From: Micromonospora cremea
GTDB lineage: Bacteria; Actinomycetota; Actinomycetes; Mycobacteriales; Micromonosporaceae
NCBI RefSeq assembly: GCF_900143515.1
Contig: NZ_FSQT01000002.1
Coordinates: 4,031,501 to 4,095,500 of the forward strand
DNA length: 64,000 nucleotides
Direction of reading: 5' to 3'
Of the stretch, positions 16,415 through 23,857 are shown in pieces. The position numbers were made by a program, and so were the translations under genes. Each line of letters starts with the position of its first letter. Position 1 is the first letter of the stretch. Under the pieces are notes generated by a model. That model had not been told where the DNA came from. It made no database searches and worked only from the letters and a program-made list of their open reading frames with translations.

Positions 16415-16593
16415 CACCGGGCGCCGATCGCGTGGTCGACCGTTTGGCAGAACGCGGCAAACCCCGCCGATCTGTCCTCGATCGGCGGATCCGGGGCCAC
16501 CAAGTCGTGGCCGCGGCTGGCCAGCTCAGGGACGACAAGATGCCAGTCCCAAACGCTGCCCCCGCCGTCGTGGATCAGAACGAAAGCCGCCAT
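16396..16593 (-). pseudogene. Alpha/beta-hydrolase N-terminal remnant
   Basis: Minus-strand residues MAAFVLIHDGGGSVWDWHLV ... PELASRGHDLVAPDPP match the start of small alpha/beta hydrolases (HG oxyanion region, here HDGGG). The frame then ends after about 65 residues, within the tail of the SUKH-4 gene, with no nucleophile elbow. It is a 3'-truncated gene, cut at the toxin-cassette boundary. Confidence 0.65.
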
Positions 16594-16648
16594 GACCCGA
16601 AGCCGCACAGCCGGGTACGACAGCCAGCCACGCGGCCCGGCTCGCCGA

Positions 16649-17089
16649 TCAGCGGCGACCGGTGGCCAGGGCGACGAGGTACTGCCCGCCGCCTGCGTCG
16701 ACGCTTGCGGTCACCGGCAGTCCGGGCACCAGCCGGGAGAACCGGTCGACCAGCCAGTCCGCCGCCTCCTGGGCGTCCTTCTTGCTCGGACAGCGGGCGA
16801 CCAACTCGCGGCCACCCTTGCGCTCAAGTCGCTCGGCGACGGTGATCAGCGGCGCGGGCTCCACCACGTGCAGACGGTCCGGCCAGGCGATGACCACCTT
16901 GACCGCGCCCTTGCGCGTGTTGCAGGCACGGTGCGCGAGTCGCTCGGCGACCTTGGCCTTCTTGTCGGCGGTGCGACTGTCGACGCTGGGACCACGCGGG
17001 TCGTTCACCGACATGCCGGCGTCGACCGGCTCGTCGCACACCCAGCATCGCCAACTGTCACGCCTCGCGACATCCTCGAGGAGACTCAT
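16649..17089 (-). CDS. HNH-like zinc-finger hypothetical protein
   Basis: 146 residues. The N-terminal half has CWVCDEPVDAG and later AHRACNTRKGA, a CxxC...HxxCN pattern like a degenerate HNH/McrA nuclease or a zinc ribbon. The C-terminal half has a beta-alpha pattern (ARCPSKKDAQEAADWLVDRF). The usual catalytic DHH is not obvious (only LAHRAC), so nuclease activity is uncertain. Monocistronic; SD not strong. Similar small proteins are frequent in actinobacteria, but no function is established. Confidence 0.65.
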   Translation of the reverse strand: MSLLEDVARRDSWRCWVCDEPVDAGMSVNDPRGPSVDSRTADKKAKVAERLAHRACNTRKGAVKVVIAWPDRLHVVEPAPLITVAERLERKGGRELVARCPSKKDAQEAADWLVDRFSRLVPGLPVTASVDAGGGQYLVALATGRR

Positions 17090-17231
17090 CCGAGCAAACT
17101 AGCCTGCCAGGCCCCGGCCAACGACAGCGCCGACCGCCTTGACTCCCGACGGATAGCGAGTGTGGCGCCGTGGGCCAACCAGGGGTGACCCCGTGGAGAC
17201 GACGAAAGACCCTCGCCTCTATGGTGGGCCG

Positions 17232-17666
17232 ATGGCGTCGGTCAAGCAGTTCCAGGTCACCTTCGACTGCGCAGAACCTGAACGCGTCGCTCGTTTCTGG
17301 TGCGAGGTGTTGGGGTACGTCGTACCGCCGCCACCGGAGGGGTTTGCTACCTGGGACGATTTCAATCGCGCGTTGCCGCCTGAGCATCAGGGTTCAGCGT
17401 TCGCGTGCATTGATCCCTCAGGTGTGGGCCCGCGGCTGTTCTTCCAGCGCGTTCCCGAAGGCAAGGTCGTCAAGAATCGGCTGCACCTCGACGTGCGGGT
17501 CGGCACCGGGCTTGTGGGTGAAGAGCGCCTGGCCGTCCTTGAGGCGGAATGCGCACGACTGACCGCGCTCGGTGCGGTACGTGTGCGACTACTGCGTGCC
17601 GATGGCGAGAACGAGTCGTGCCTCGTGATGCAGGACATCGAGGGCAACGAGTTCTGTCTCGACTGA
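17232..17666 (+). CDS. VOC-family (glyoxalase_6-like) protein
   Basis: 144 residues. FQVTFDCAEPERVARFWCEV and LGYVVPPPPEGFATWDDF, then KNRLHLDVRVG and MQDIEGNEFCLD, are typical of the actinobacterial glyoxalase-like group in which metal ligands are partly lost. I start at ATG 17232 because the preceding codons are not conserved. Probably a small-molecule binding or isomerase fold; substrate unknown. Isolated gene. Confidence 0.85.
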   Translation: MASVKQFQVTFDCAEPERVARFWCEVLGYVVPPPPEGFATWDDFNRALPPEHQGSAFACIDPSGVGPRLFFQRVPEGKVVKNRLHLDVRVGTGLVGEERLAVLEAECARLTALGAVRVRLLRADGENESCLVMQDIEGNEFCLD

Positions 17667-17725
17667 GTTCCGTGTGCTTCTAGGTTCCGATGGAACCGAC
17701 GGAGGCAGCACTAGGTCTCATAGAC

Positions 17726-18220
17726 ATGAGGACCCTGTTTCGATTTGTCTCGGTGTTGGCGTGGACGTCCCTGGCTGCCCTGACAGTGGCATGTGGGGTC
17801 GCCACCGAACCACCTACCGCAAGATCAGGTGTGATCTCTGAGCCCGAGCCGAGTACACCGACACAGACGAGCGCGGGTGGCGATGCTGCTGCCTGGGATC
17901 TCGGTCCGGACAAAAGCCTTCAAAGGTCGTCCACGAGGTTCACTGCCCTCGTCTCGCGACTGGACTGCAATAACGGCGTCACGGGGCAGGTCTTGGCGCC
18001 GGCAGTTCACATCAGCGAGTTCGAGGTTGTCGTGACTTTCAGCGTCGCTCCGATGCGGCCGCATTTTGCAGCGTGCCCCAGCAACGATCAGGTCTCCTAT
18101 GAGGTCGATCTCGGTGAGCCACTGCGGGACAGAGCGCTGGTTGACGGCCAGTGTCTGGCTGGCGGGGGAGCGGTGACCACGTCCTTCTGCGCCACTGGCC
18201 CCACGCGCTTCAGGCCGTAA
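17726..18220 (+). CDS. Secreted lipoprotein, hypothetical
   Basis: About 164 residues with a lipoprotein signal (RTLFRFVSVLAWTSLAALT, lipobox TVAC). The mature part has cysteines in RLDCNNG, FAACPSN, GQCLAGG and SFCATG, and a sandwich-like beta pattern. I choose ATG 17726, which gives a normal signal peptide; 17690 would add 12 polar residues. The DGQCLAG motif resembles the ends of the two Cys-rich proteins near 10-11.7 kb, but no wider homology is visible. Confidence 0.7.
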   Translation: MRTLFRFVSVLAWTSLAALTVACGVATEPPTARSGVISEPEPSTPTQTSAGGDAAAWDLGPDKSLQRSSTRFTALVSRLDCNNGVTGQVLAPAVHISEFEVVVTFSVAPMRPHFAACPSNDQVSYEVDLGEPLRDRALVDGQCLAGGGAVTTSFCATGPTRFRP

Positions 18221-18374
18221 TGCCCATCCGGGCGCGTTTCCCCCTGGCGTTCCTCAACGCCACTGACATGCCGCGATCCGCGCGGCGTGGAGCGCAGCCG
18301 TTTGACGGATGGCGACGTGCGCACGTGCCGATGAGCGGATGCGGGCCGGTAGGTCAGCATGGGAATCTTGCCGG

Positions 18375-19037
18375 GTGATCAGCTCAGTCGAGCGACGCGA
18401 TGTCATCCGGCGGGTTGCGGGCTTGATTCCCGCATTGCAGAACGGTGCCTGTGCCCGCGTGGCGGTCGATGGTCCGGACGCATCCGGTAAGACGATGTTC
18501 GCCGATGAGCTTGCCGCCGATGTTCAGGCGTCCGGCCGCCCTGTCGTTCGGATCTCCCTCGACGACTTCCACAACCCGCGACCGGTCCGATACCAGCAAG
18601 GACGGGAGTCACCGGAGGGCTATTGGCAAGACGCCTTCAACTATCCGAGGTTCCGCAGCGACGTCCTCGAACCCTTCCGCCCGGGTGGCACACGGCTGTA
18701 CCGGCCCGCCGCACACGACCTCGCCACCGACGCCCCTCTCGACCCGGAACCGCTTACCGCTGCGCCTGCCGCCGTACTCATCGTCGACGGGCTCTTTCTG
18801 CAACGCGACGAGCTGGTCACGGCCTGGGATCTGTCGGTGTTTCTGGACGTGCCCTTTGCCGAGACAGCAAAGCGCATGGCGATGCGCGACGGAACGCATC
18901 CCGATCCCGCGCACGCGAGCATCCGCCGCTACGTGTACGCGCAACGCATCTACTTCGAAGCCTGTGCCCCGCATGACCGGGCCGACGTCCTCATCGACAA
19001 TCAGGACCTCAACGCACCACGCATCATTCGACCATGA
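18375..19037 (+). CDS. Uridine-kinase-like P-loop nucleoside/sugar kinase
   Basis: About 220 residues from a GTG at 18375. Walker A is GPDASGKT near residue 36, followed by the ISLDDFHNPR substrate motif, YWQDAFNYPRF, and LIVDGLFLQRDEL (Walker B-like), then an Arg-rich lid and a C-terminal DVLIDNQD. This is the uridine kinase/phosphoribulokinase-like family that phosphorylates nucleosides or similar alcohols with ATP. The exact substrate is not clear, since actinobacterial members are mostly uncharacterised. Isolated gene. Confidence 0.85.
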   Translation: MISSVERRDVIRRVAGLIPALQNGACARVAVDGPDASGKTMFADELAADVQASGRPVVRISLDDFHNPRPVRYQQGRESPEGYWQDAFNYPRFRSDVLEPFRPGGTRLYRPAAHDLATDAPLDPEPLTAAPAAVLIVDGLFLQRDELVTAWDLSVFLDVPFAETAKRMAMRDGTHPDPAHASIRRYVYAQRIYFEACAPHDRADVLIDNQDLNAPRIIRP

Positions 19038-19090
19038 CCCATTCAACTGCCGCCGATCGTGCGCGTCGGCGTCGGAGCGCCGTCACGCTA

Positions 19091-19155
19091 GGTAGCCGTC
19101 AGCGGTGGTAAGTCCGGGTACGAGGACGTCCGGTCGTAGCCGATGAGCGGACACG
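19091..19155 (+). repeat. 65-bp dispersed repeat, copy A
   Basis: Matches 57 of 65 bases of 21116-21180 in direct orientation. Both contain GACGTCCGGTCGTAGCCG and an upstream GTCC...GGAC that can pair into a small hairpin. Located in the gap between the kinase-like gene and hxlR. Confidence 0.8.
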
Positions 19156-19176
19156 TTGCGCCGTCTCTGAGGAGGT

Positions 19177-19575
19177 TCAGGGGCGTGCGTCGAATTGGGT
19201 GCGGGCTTCGAAGACCCGGTCCATGTGCGTCTCCGCCCAGTTCTTGATCGCGATCATGACCGGAAACAGTTCATGGCCGAGCGGAGTGAGTTCGTAGTCG
19301 ACGCGGACCGGTACCGAGGCGGTGACCGTGCGGGTGATCAGGCCGTCGCGCTCCAGCGTGCGCAGGGTCTGAGTGAGCATCTTCTGGCTGACGCCGGCGA
19401 TGCGGCCGGCGAGTTCGCTGTGCCGCTGCGGGCCGTCGGCGAGGGCTGGGATCACCAGTGCGACCCACTTGTCAGTGAGCCTGCTCAACAACTCGCGGGT
19501 CGGGCACCGTGCCAGGAACGCGTCGTAGTCGCGTTTGGCCTGTTCGCGGCGTTGTGCCGCGGTCGTCGTCGCCAT
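19177..19575 (-). CDS. HxlR-family transcriptional regulator
   Basis: 132 residues. The HxlR fingerprint is clear: CPTRELLSRLTDKWVALVIP, a helix-turn-helix with HSELAGRIAGVSQKMLTQTL, and RTLERDGLITR. A Cys precedes the core, as in redox- or quinone-sensing members (QorR, YodB). I start at ATG 19575; a longer start at 19602 is possible. Divergent from a quinone-oxidoreductase gene, the usual QorR arrangement. The intergenic TACCTACTTACTGGCAGT region is the likely operator. Confidence 0.9.
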   Translation of the reverse strand: MATTTAAQRREQAKRDYDAFLARCPTRELLSRLTDKWVALVIPALADGPQRHSELAGRIAGVSQKMLTQTLRTLERDGLITRTVTASVPVRVDYELTPLGHELFPVMIAIKNWAETHMDRVFEARTQFDARP

Positions 19576-19682
19576 CGTGCCCTCCACCGGTGCCCTAGGC
19601 ACTCCACGGTACCTACTTACTGGCAGTGCCCGCTGATCCCTACGGTCTTGGTGATCACGAGAAGCCCACCAGGGAGACAGCG

Positions 19683-20585
19683 ATGCGCGCAGTCAGCTAT
19701 GCACAGTTCGGCGGTCCGGAGGTCCTGCACGTGGCCGACGTGCCGGTGCCCGAGCCGGGGCCGGGGCAGGTACGGGTGAGGGTCGCCGCGTCCGTCGTCC
19801 ACCCGGTCGATCTGATGATCCGCTCCGGTCGGTTCCCGGCCCCGCTGCCGACCGGTTTGCCGTACACGCCCGGCTGGGATGTGGCTGGCACCGTCGACGC
19901 GGTCGACCCGGCAGTCGAGCAGTTCACGATCGGCGACAACGTCATCGGCTTCTCGCCATGGCTGCAAACCACGGTCGGTGCCCACGCGGAGTACGTGGTG
20001 CTCGACGCAGCCTGGCTGACCTCCGCGCCCGCCGGCGTCCCCGCCACCGAGGCGGCGACCTTGCCGACCAACGGCCTCGCCGCCGCCCAGGCCCTCGACC
20101 TGCTCGCGGTCCCGGCGGGTTCGACCGTGCTCGTCACCGGCGCCGCCGGGCAGGTCGGCGGGTTCGTCCTGGCGCTGGCCCCCGCGACCGGCCTGCACGC
20201 CACGGGACTCGCCGGAACCGACGACCGTGCGTTCGTGGAGACGCTGGGCGCGGCATTCCTGTCGCGCTCAGACGACCCGACGGGGATGTTCGATGCGGTC
20301 ATCGACCTGGCGGTGATCGGCCCCTCGCTGCTGGGCCTCATCCGCGACGGCGGCGGCTACGTGGCCGCGTCGCCTCCGCTTCGCCCGGAACCGGTGCGGG
20401 AAATCCGGACCTTCGCGCTGGAGGTGCTACCGGATGGATCGCGGCTGGGTGAACTGGTCAAACTCGTCACCAGCGGCGACATCCCGCTCCGGGTCGCCGA
20501 CGTGTACCCCTTCGCCGACGCCGCGGCCGCTCACGACCGGCTGGGCAAAGGCGGCGTCCGCGGCGGCGTGGTGATCGTTCCATGA
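19683..20585 (+). CDS. Zinc-independent quinone oxidoreductase (MDR superfamily)
   Basis: 300 residues. MRAVSYAQFGGPEVLHVADV start, VAASVVHPVDLMIRSG, GWDVAGTVDAV, the Rossmann loop VTGAAGQVGGFVL, and a C-terminal AHDRLGKGGVRGGVVIVP are typical of NADPH:quinone reductases without zinc ligands. The ATG at 19683 follows AGGGAGACAGCG. Divergent from hxlR and probably controlled by it. Likely reduces quinones or enones during electrophile stress (family knowledge). Confidence 0.9.
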   Translation: MRAVSYAQFGGPEVLHVADVPVPEPGPGQVRVRVAASVVHPVDLMIRSGRFPAPLPTGLPYTPGWDVAGTVDAVDPAVEQFTIGDNVIGFSPWLQTTVGAHAEYVVLDAAWLTSAPAGVPATEAATLPTNGLAAAQALDLLAVPAGSTVLVTGAAGQVGGFVLALAPATGLHATGLAGTDDRAFVETLGAAFLSRSDDPTGMFDAVIDLAVIGPSLLGLIRDGGGYVAASPPLRPEPVREIRTFALEVLPDGSRLGELVKLVTSGDIPLRVADVYPFADAAAAHDRLGKGGVRGGVVIVP

Positions 20586-20612
20586 CCCCAGCCAAACCTC
20601 GGCCGTCACGAA

Positions 20613-20627
20613 TCTAGCGCCGCTAGA
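20613..20627. promoter_or_regulatory. CTAG inverted repeat upstream of DUF4267 gene
   Basis: TCTAGCG-C-CGCTAGA, perfect arms with a 1-nt centre, 34 bp before the DUF4267 start. It shares TCTAGCG/CGCTAGA half-sites with the 18-bp palindrome at the PadR promoter (22442-22459), with a spacing difference of 3 bp. Confidence 0.55.
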
Positions 20628-20660
20628 ACTCCGCCAGTGTCACCAAGAGGGAAGTCGCCA

Positions 20661-21038
20661 ATGCTCACCATCATCGCCAACGTGCTCGCCGGACTGATCG
20701 GCGCAGGCTGCATCTTCATGGGCGCGAACGCCTTCCGGGCGCCGCGGGCCGCAGCCGGCTTCGGCATCCCCGGCACGCGGACCGAGGACCGCACCTTCCA
20801 GGCCTGGCTGTCCGTCAAGGCCGTGCGCGACATCGCCTCGGGGCTCTTCATCTTCATCCTGCTGGCTGGAGCGACACCGCACCTGCTGGGCTGGTTCATG
20901 CTGGCCGCCGCCGGCATACCCGCCGGCGATGCACTGATCGTGTCGCGTAACAACGGGCCCAAGGCGGCCGTGTACGGCATCCACGGGGCCACCGCCATGG
21001 TGATGGTGGCGATCAGCGTGCTCCTCCTCGTCGCGTGA
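20661..21038 (+). CDS. DUF4267 small membrane protein
   Basis: 125 residues, four hydrophobic helices (IIANVLAGLIGAGCIFMGA, IASGLFIFILLAGATPHLL, LLGWFMLAAAGIPAGDAL, ATAMVMVAISVLLLVA) and the motif FGIPGTRTEDRTFQAWLSVK typical of DUF4267. Function unknown; such genes are often next to TetR/PadR regulators. ATG 20661 has the SD GAGGGAAG. A CTAG palindrome just upstream resembles that of padR at 22.4 kb. Confidence 0.85.
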   Translation: MLTIIANVLAGLIGAGCIFMGANAFRAPRAAAGFGIPGTRTEDRTFQAWLSVKAVRDIASGLFIFILLAGATPHLLGWFMLAAAGIPAGDALIVSRNNGPKAAVYGIHGATAMVMVAISVLLLVA

Positions 21039-21115
21039 CCACGAGTCACGCCGCTTCGGCTGAAGATCGAATCCACTGAAGGGGACACGACTCCGAACGC
21101 ATCGACCTCACCCTG

Positions 21116-21180
21116 GGTAGCTGCCAGAGGTGGTATGTCCGGGTGCGCGGACGTCCGGTCGTAGCCGATGAGCGCACGCG
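21116..21180 (+). repeat. 65-bp dispersed repeat, copy B
   Basis: Direct, 57/65-identical partner of 19091-19155. Here the hairpin arms are GTCCG/CGGAC. It lies in the gene-free gap 21039-21274. The two copies frame the hxlR/qor/DUF4267 block. Confidence 0.8.
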
Positions 21181-21274
21181 TCCGTCACCGACTACAGCTT
21201 CAGTGTCGGAGGCTCCTCGGCGAGTATGGCCGCCGAGGTGGCCGAGCCGCTTAGCCTCACCGCGAGCCAGCCGT

Positions 21275-21916
21275 TCACGCTCCGGTGTCGACGGTGATCG
21301 GTTGCCTGAGGATGGTGCGCCGCCTGTCGGGTGCGACCTTGCGGAAGTCACTGAGGTAGATCTCGTGGTGGGTGCCGGCCATGCGAAGACCGTGGCCAGG
21401 GATGAAATCCTGATGCAGTCGCGCGAGCACGTCGGCCTCGTCGTCGAAGGAACCGACGTGCAGCGTCTGCACGCACCGCCCCTCGGTCAGCGTCTGGAGG
21501 CGGACGTCGTCGAGGCGCGCCGGTCGGTGCTTCGCCTCGGTCTGCTCGACGGCGGTCGTGAACATGGTCTGGTCGATCCAGTCCGGAACCATGAGCATCA
21601 GCGTCCAGTCCCACTGTGACTTGTCCCGTTCGGTGGTGAAAGAGCTCATGTCCTCGGCCCACCACAGGCCTTCTAGGGGCGGGACGACGTAGTCGCGCCC
21701 GAGGTCTCGCTTGCTGGCGAACTTCAGCTTGTACGCCACCGGGTAGAGCGCCTCGACCGCCTCGAGGAAGGCGGGCGAGGTGTTGGGGTCGCCGTGGCCA
21801 TCGGTCATCAGGTACTGCATGTCGGGTATGTCAACTATCCGGAACCGGCCTCGTTGCGCTTGGTAGGCGTCAAGGGTCTTCTTGAAGTCGGTCTTGTCGT
21901 CAGCTTTGTTTGTCAC
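21275..21916 (-). CDS. GyrI-like small-molecule-binding protein
   Basis: 213 residues. FRIVDIPDMQYLMTDGHGDP, YPVAYKLKFASKRD, PPLEGLWWAEDM, WTLMLMVPDWI and VQTLHVGSFDDEADVLARLH define the stand-alone GyrI-like (SOUL/MerR ligand-type) family. Members bind or hydrolyse lipophilic compounds. The 5' end overlaps the 3' end of the PadR gene by 17 bp, so the two are one operon and PadR probably controls it. Confidence 0.88.
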   Translation of the reverse strand: MTNKADDKTDFKKTLDAYQAQRGRFRIVDIPDMQYLMTDGHGDPNTSPAFLEAVEALYPVAYKLKFASKRDLGRDYVVPPLEGLWWAEDMSSFTTERDKSQWDWTLMLMVPDWIDQTMFTTAVEQTEAKHRPARLDDVRLQTLTEGRCVQTLHVGSFDDEADVLARLHQDFIPGHGLRMAGTHHEIYLSDFRKVAPDRRRTILRQPITVDTGA

Positions 21917-22436
21917 CGGACACCTGGACTCGGGTGGCGAGCCACTGCCTTTCTGCCTTTAGGAGGCTCAGGGAGTAGGAGAACACCTCACGCGCCGCGA
22001 ACGGGGCTTGTGCCAGCCGCACCTCCCGGACGGCCTCGACCGCGGCGATCCGGGCTTCGATCTGCGCCAGCCGGGTGCGCAGCGCCTGTGCGTACTGCTG
22101 CGCCGAGAGCAGGGACAGGTTGGCCACGCCGACCAGCAGTGGATGTGGGACCGGCCGTGCCTCGGCGACGAAGGCCAGCGCGTTACGTGCCGCAACCTTG
22201 CGGCCTTGGGTGGTGGCGTGGAAGACGCGGCGGGACTTCCCGGCGGCCGGAGCCTCCGGGACATGGAGCAGGCCGCGCTGCTCCAGCTTGGTGAGCAGGT
22301 AGTAGATGGAGGAGAACCCGATGTCGGTCCACTGTCGTATGCCGCGCTGCTCGATCACTTGCTGCAGGTCGTAACCGTGCTGCGGCCGTTCGATGACCAG
22401 GCCCAACACGGTCAGCTCAGCGGGAGTCAACTCCAC
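21900..22436 (-). CDS. PadR-family transcriptional regulator
   Basis: 178 residues. ELTPAELTVLGLVIERPQHG, YDLQQVIEQRGIRQW, SSIYYLLTKLEQRGLL and FHATTQGRK are the PadR winged-helix signature, with a Vir-type coiled-coil C-terminus. An 18-bp perfect palindrome lies 6 bp upstream of its start codon, giving probable autorepression. Operon with the GyrI-like gene, which may sense or sequester the same ligand. Confidence 0.92.
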   Translation of the reverse strand: MELTPAELTVLGLVIERPQHGYDLQQVIEQRGIRQWTDIGFSSIYYLLTKLEQRGLLHVPEAPAAGKSRRVFHATTQGRKVAARNALAFVAEARPVPHPLLVGVANLSLLSAQQYAQALRTRLAQIEARIAAVEAVREVRLAQAPFAAREVFSYSLSLLKAERQWLATRVQVSGDKQS

Positions 22437-22441
22437 GAGCC

Positions 22442-22459
22442 TATTCTAGCGCTAGAATA
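22442..22459. promoter_or_regulatory. PadR operator palindrome
   Basis: TATTCTAGCGCTAGAATA is a perfect 18-bp palindrome just upstream of padR. A related TCTAGCG/CGCTAGA pair occurs at 20613-20627. Confidence 0.75.
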
Positions 22460-22546
22460 CGGGTGGCCATGGCTGTGGCCGGCCGGTTGCCAGTCGCAGG
22501 CGTCGATTCCGCCGCCTGGCCTGCCCCGGGTGCCGACAATGAGGAA

Positions 22547-22798
22547 ATGAGAGCGCAGAGGTTCCTGGAAAGGCAACAAGCCGCAGCTCGTCGTCGTACT
22601 CCAAAGAAGCAACAAGTTGTGGCTCGTCGTCGTACTCCATGGCCACTGATGGCGGCGCTGCTTGCGGCGGGAGCAGCCGGAGCCGCGGCGGTACGGCGTC
22701 GCAAAGCCGCCGGGCGCACCGGAGCCGGGGCGGCCGGTCATGCCGGCGATGCCAGCCGTCCCCAAGGAGCCACCGAGGGCTGGCCCCAGGGAAGGTGA
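22547..22798 (+). CDS. Small basic membrane protein, hypothetical
   Basis: About 83 residues: RAQRFLERQQAAARRRTPKK, a second QQVVARRRTP unit, one membrane helix (WPLMAALLAAGAAGAAAVRR) and a polar Gly/Pro tail. The shape resembles small actinobacterial DUF5324-like membrane proteins, but this is only a resemblance. An upstream in-frame ATG at 22463 is possible. A 36-bp tandem repeat lies in the basic part. Support is codon usage plus the clean hydrophobic helix. Confidence 0.45.
   Translation: MRAQRFLERQQAAARRRTPKKQQVVARRRTPWPLMAALLAAGAAGAAAVRRRKAAGRTGAGAAGHAGDASRPQGATEGWPQGR
22573..22639. repeat. 36-bp tandem repeat, 2 copies
   Basis: GCAACAAG, 5 variable bases, then GCTCGTCGTCGTACTCCA occurs at 22573 and again exactly 36 bp later at 22609. 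It encodes a duplicated QQxxARRRTP unit. Confidence 0.8.
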
Positions 22799-22921
22799 AG
22801 CAGGGTGTTCCCCTCCGGCGTCGAACCGGAGACCTCCCAATCTTCAGCGCCGGGCTGGTGGGCTCCGGTCCGCCCGCATCGGCGCGGCAGCCGATGACCG
22901 GCGATCCGCGGCTGGCCGGGC

Positions 22922-23746
22922 TCAGCCGGCCGTCGGCAGGAGGGGGTTCAGTTCGGTGGCGGCCAGGTCACCGGGCCTCGCGCCGGGCAGCCAGGTGGCC
23001 AGGTCGTTGGCCTGCGCCGGGTTGGCCGGCGGGCTGACGGTCAGGCCGTCGGCGAACCAGATCACGGTCATCACCTCCCGCATGCGCGTCGACGCGTTGG
23101 GCAACGCCTTGTGCACGGTCCAGCCCGAGTGGAAGGTGGCGTCTCCGGCCGCCATCGCGGTCGGCGCCGCGATCGGGAACCGCCGGTCGGAGACGAGCCG
23201 TTCGAAGTGCTCCTCGGACGCGTCGGAGATGACGACGTCACTGAGCGGACCGGCGGTGTGACTGCCACTGGCGAAGCACATGCCGCCCGCCTCGGGACTG
23301 ACGTCGACCAGCGGCATCCACATGGTGATGCACCGAAGCCCGTCCAGCGGCCAGTACATGGCGTCCTGGTGCCAGGGCGTGTGGCCGCCCTGCGGCTCCT
23401 TGAACAGCGCCTGGTCGTGGTAGAGCCGAACCCGCTCGACGCCCAGTAGCGCGGCGGCCACGCCCGCGAATCGGCTGGCCAGGCTGAACTGGGCCGCCGC
23501 CGGGTCGTGCCGCCACAGATTTCCGACCTGCAGGAACGCGCGACGGTAGGTGTCGCGCTCGTCCATTGGCTTGTCCTCGGTGCTCAGCCGTCGTACGCCG
23601 GCCGCGATCACGTCACGGAAGGCAAAGACCTCGCCGGCGTTCGCGACGCCGGGCAGTCGGACGTGACCGTCGCGCCGGTACGACGCCACGTCCGCGGCGG
23701 ACACCGGGTACGCGCTGGTCAACGGCGGCAGGTGAGTGCGGGTCAT
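22922..23746 (-). CDS. Phytanoyl-CoA dioxygenase (PhyH)-like Fe(II)/2-oxoglutarate oxygenase
   Basis: 274 residues. Iron ligands are visible: His and Asp in PWHQDAMYW and the distal His in SGWTVHKALPN; Arg in STRMREVM would bind 2-oxoglutarate. DVASYRRDGHVRLPGV at the start and FASGSHTAGPLSD in the barrel are typical. ATG 23746 gives the usual N-terminus; longer frames are not conserved-looking. The substrate could be a secondary metabolite or lipid. It is divergent from an AraC regulator starting 111 bp away. Confidence 0.88.
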   Translation of the reverse strand: MTRTHLPPLTSAYPVSAADVASYRRDGHVRLPGVANAGEVFAFRDVIAAGVRRLSTEDKPMDERDTYRRAFLQVGNLWRHDPAAAQFSLASRFAGVAAALLGVERVRLYHDQALFKEPQGGHTPWHQDAMYWPLDGLRCITMWMPLVDVSPEAGGMCFASGSHTAGPLSDVVISDASEEHFERLVSDRRFPIAAPTAMAAGDATFHSGWTVHKALPNASTRMREVMTVIWFADGLTVSPPANPAQANDLATWLPGARPGDLAATELNPLLPTAG

Positions 23747-23857
23747 GGCGCGATCTCTTTTCGCTCGGTAATGCTGTTTCGTGGTGCCAGGCTGTGCCGA
23801 CAGCCCACCAGACGGCTGATGGCCACTCCCGGAACGACCTGGCAGGAGGGGTACGTT

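Noticed and set aside
22813..22831. T-arm-like inverted repeat (CTCCGG, 7-nt loop CGTCGAA, CCGGAG) after the small membrane protein gene
   Set aside because: It folds as a T arm on the minus strand, but no acceptor, D or anticodon arms can be placed around it. It may just be a hairpin terminator.
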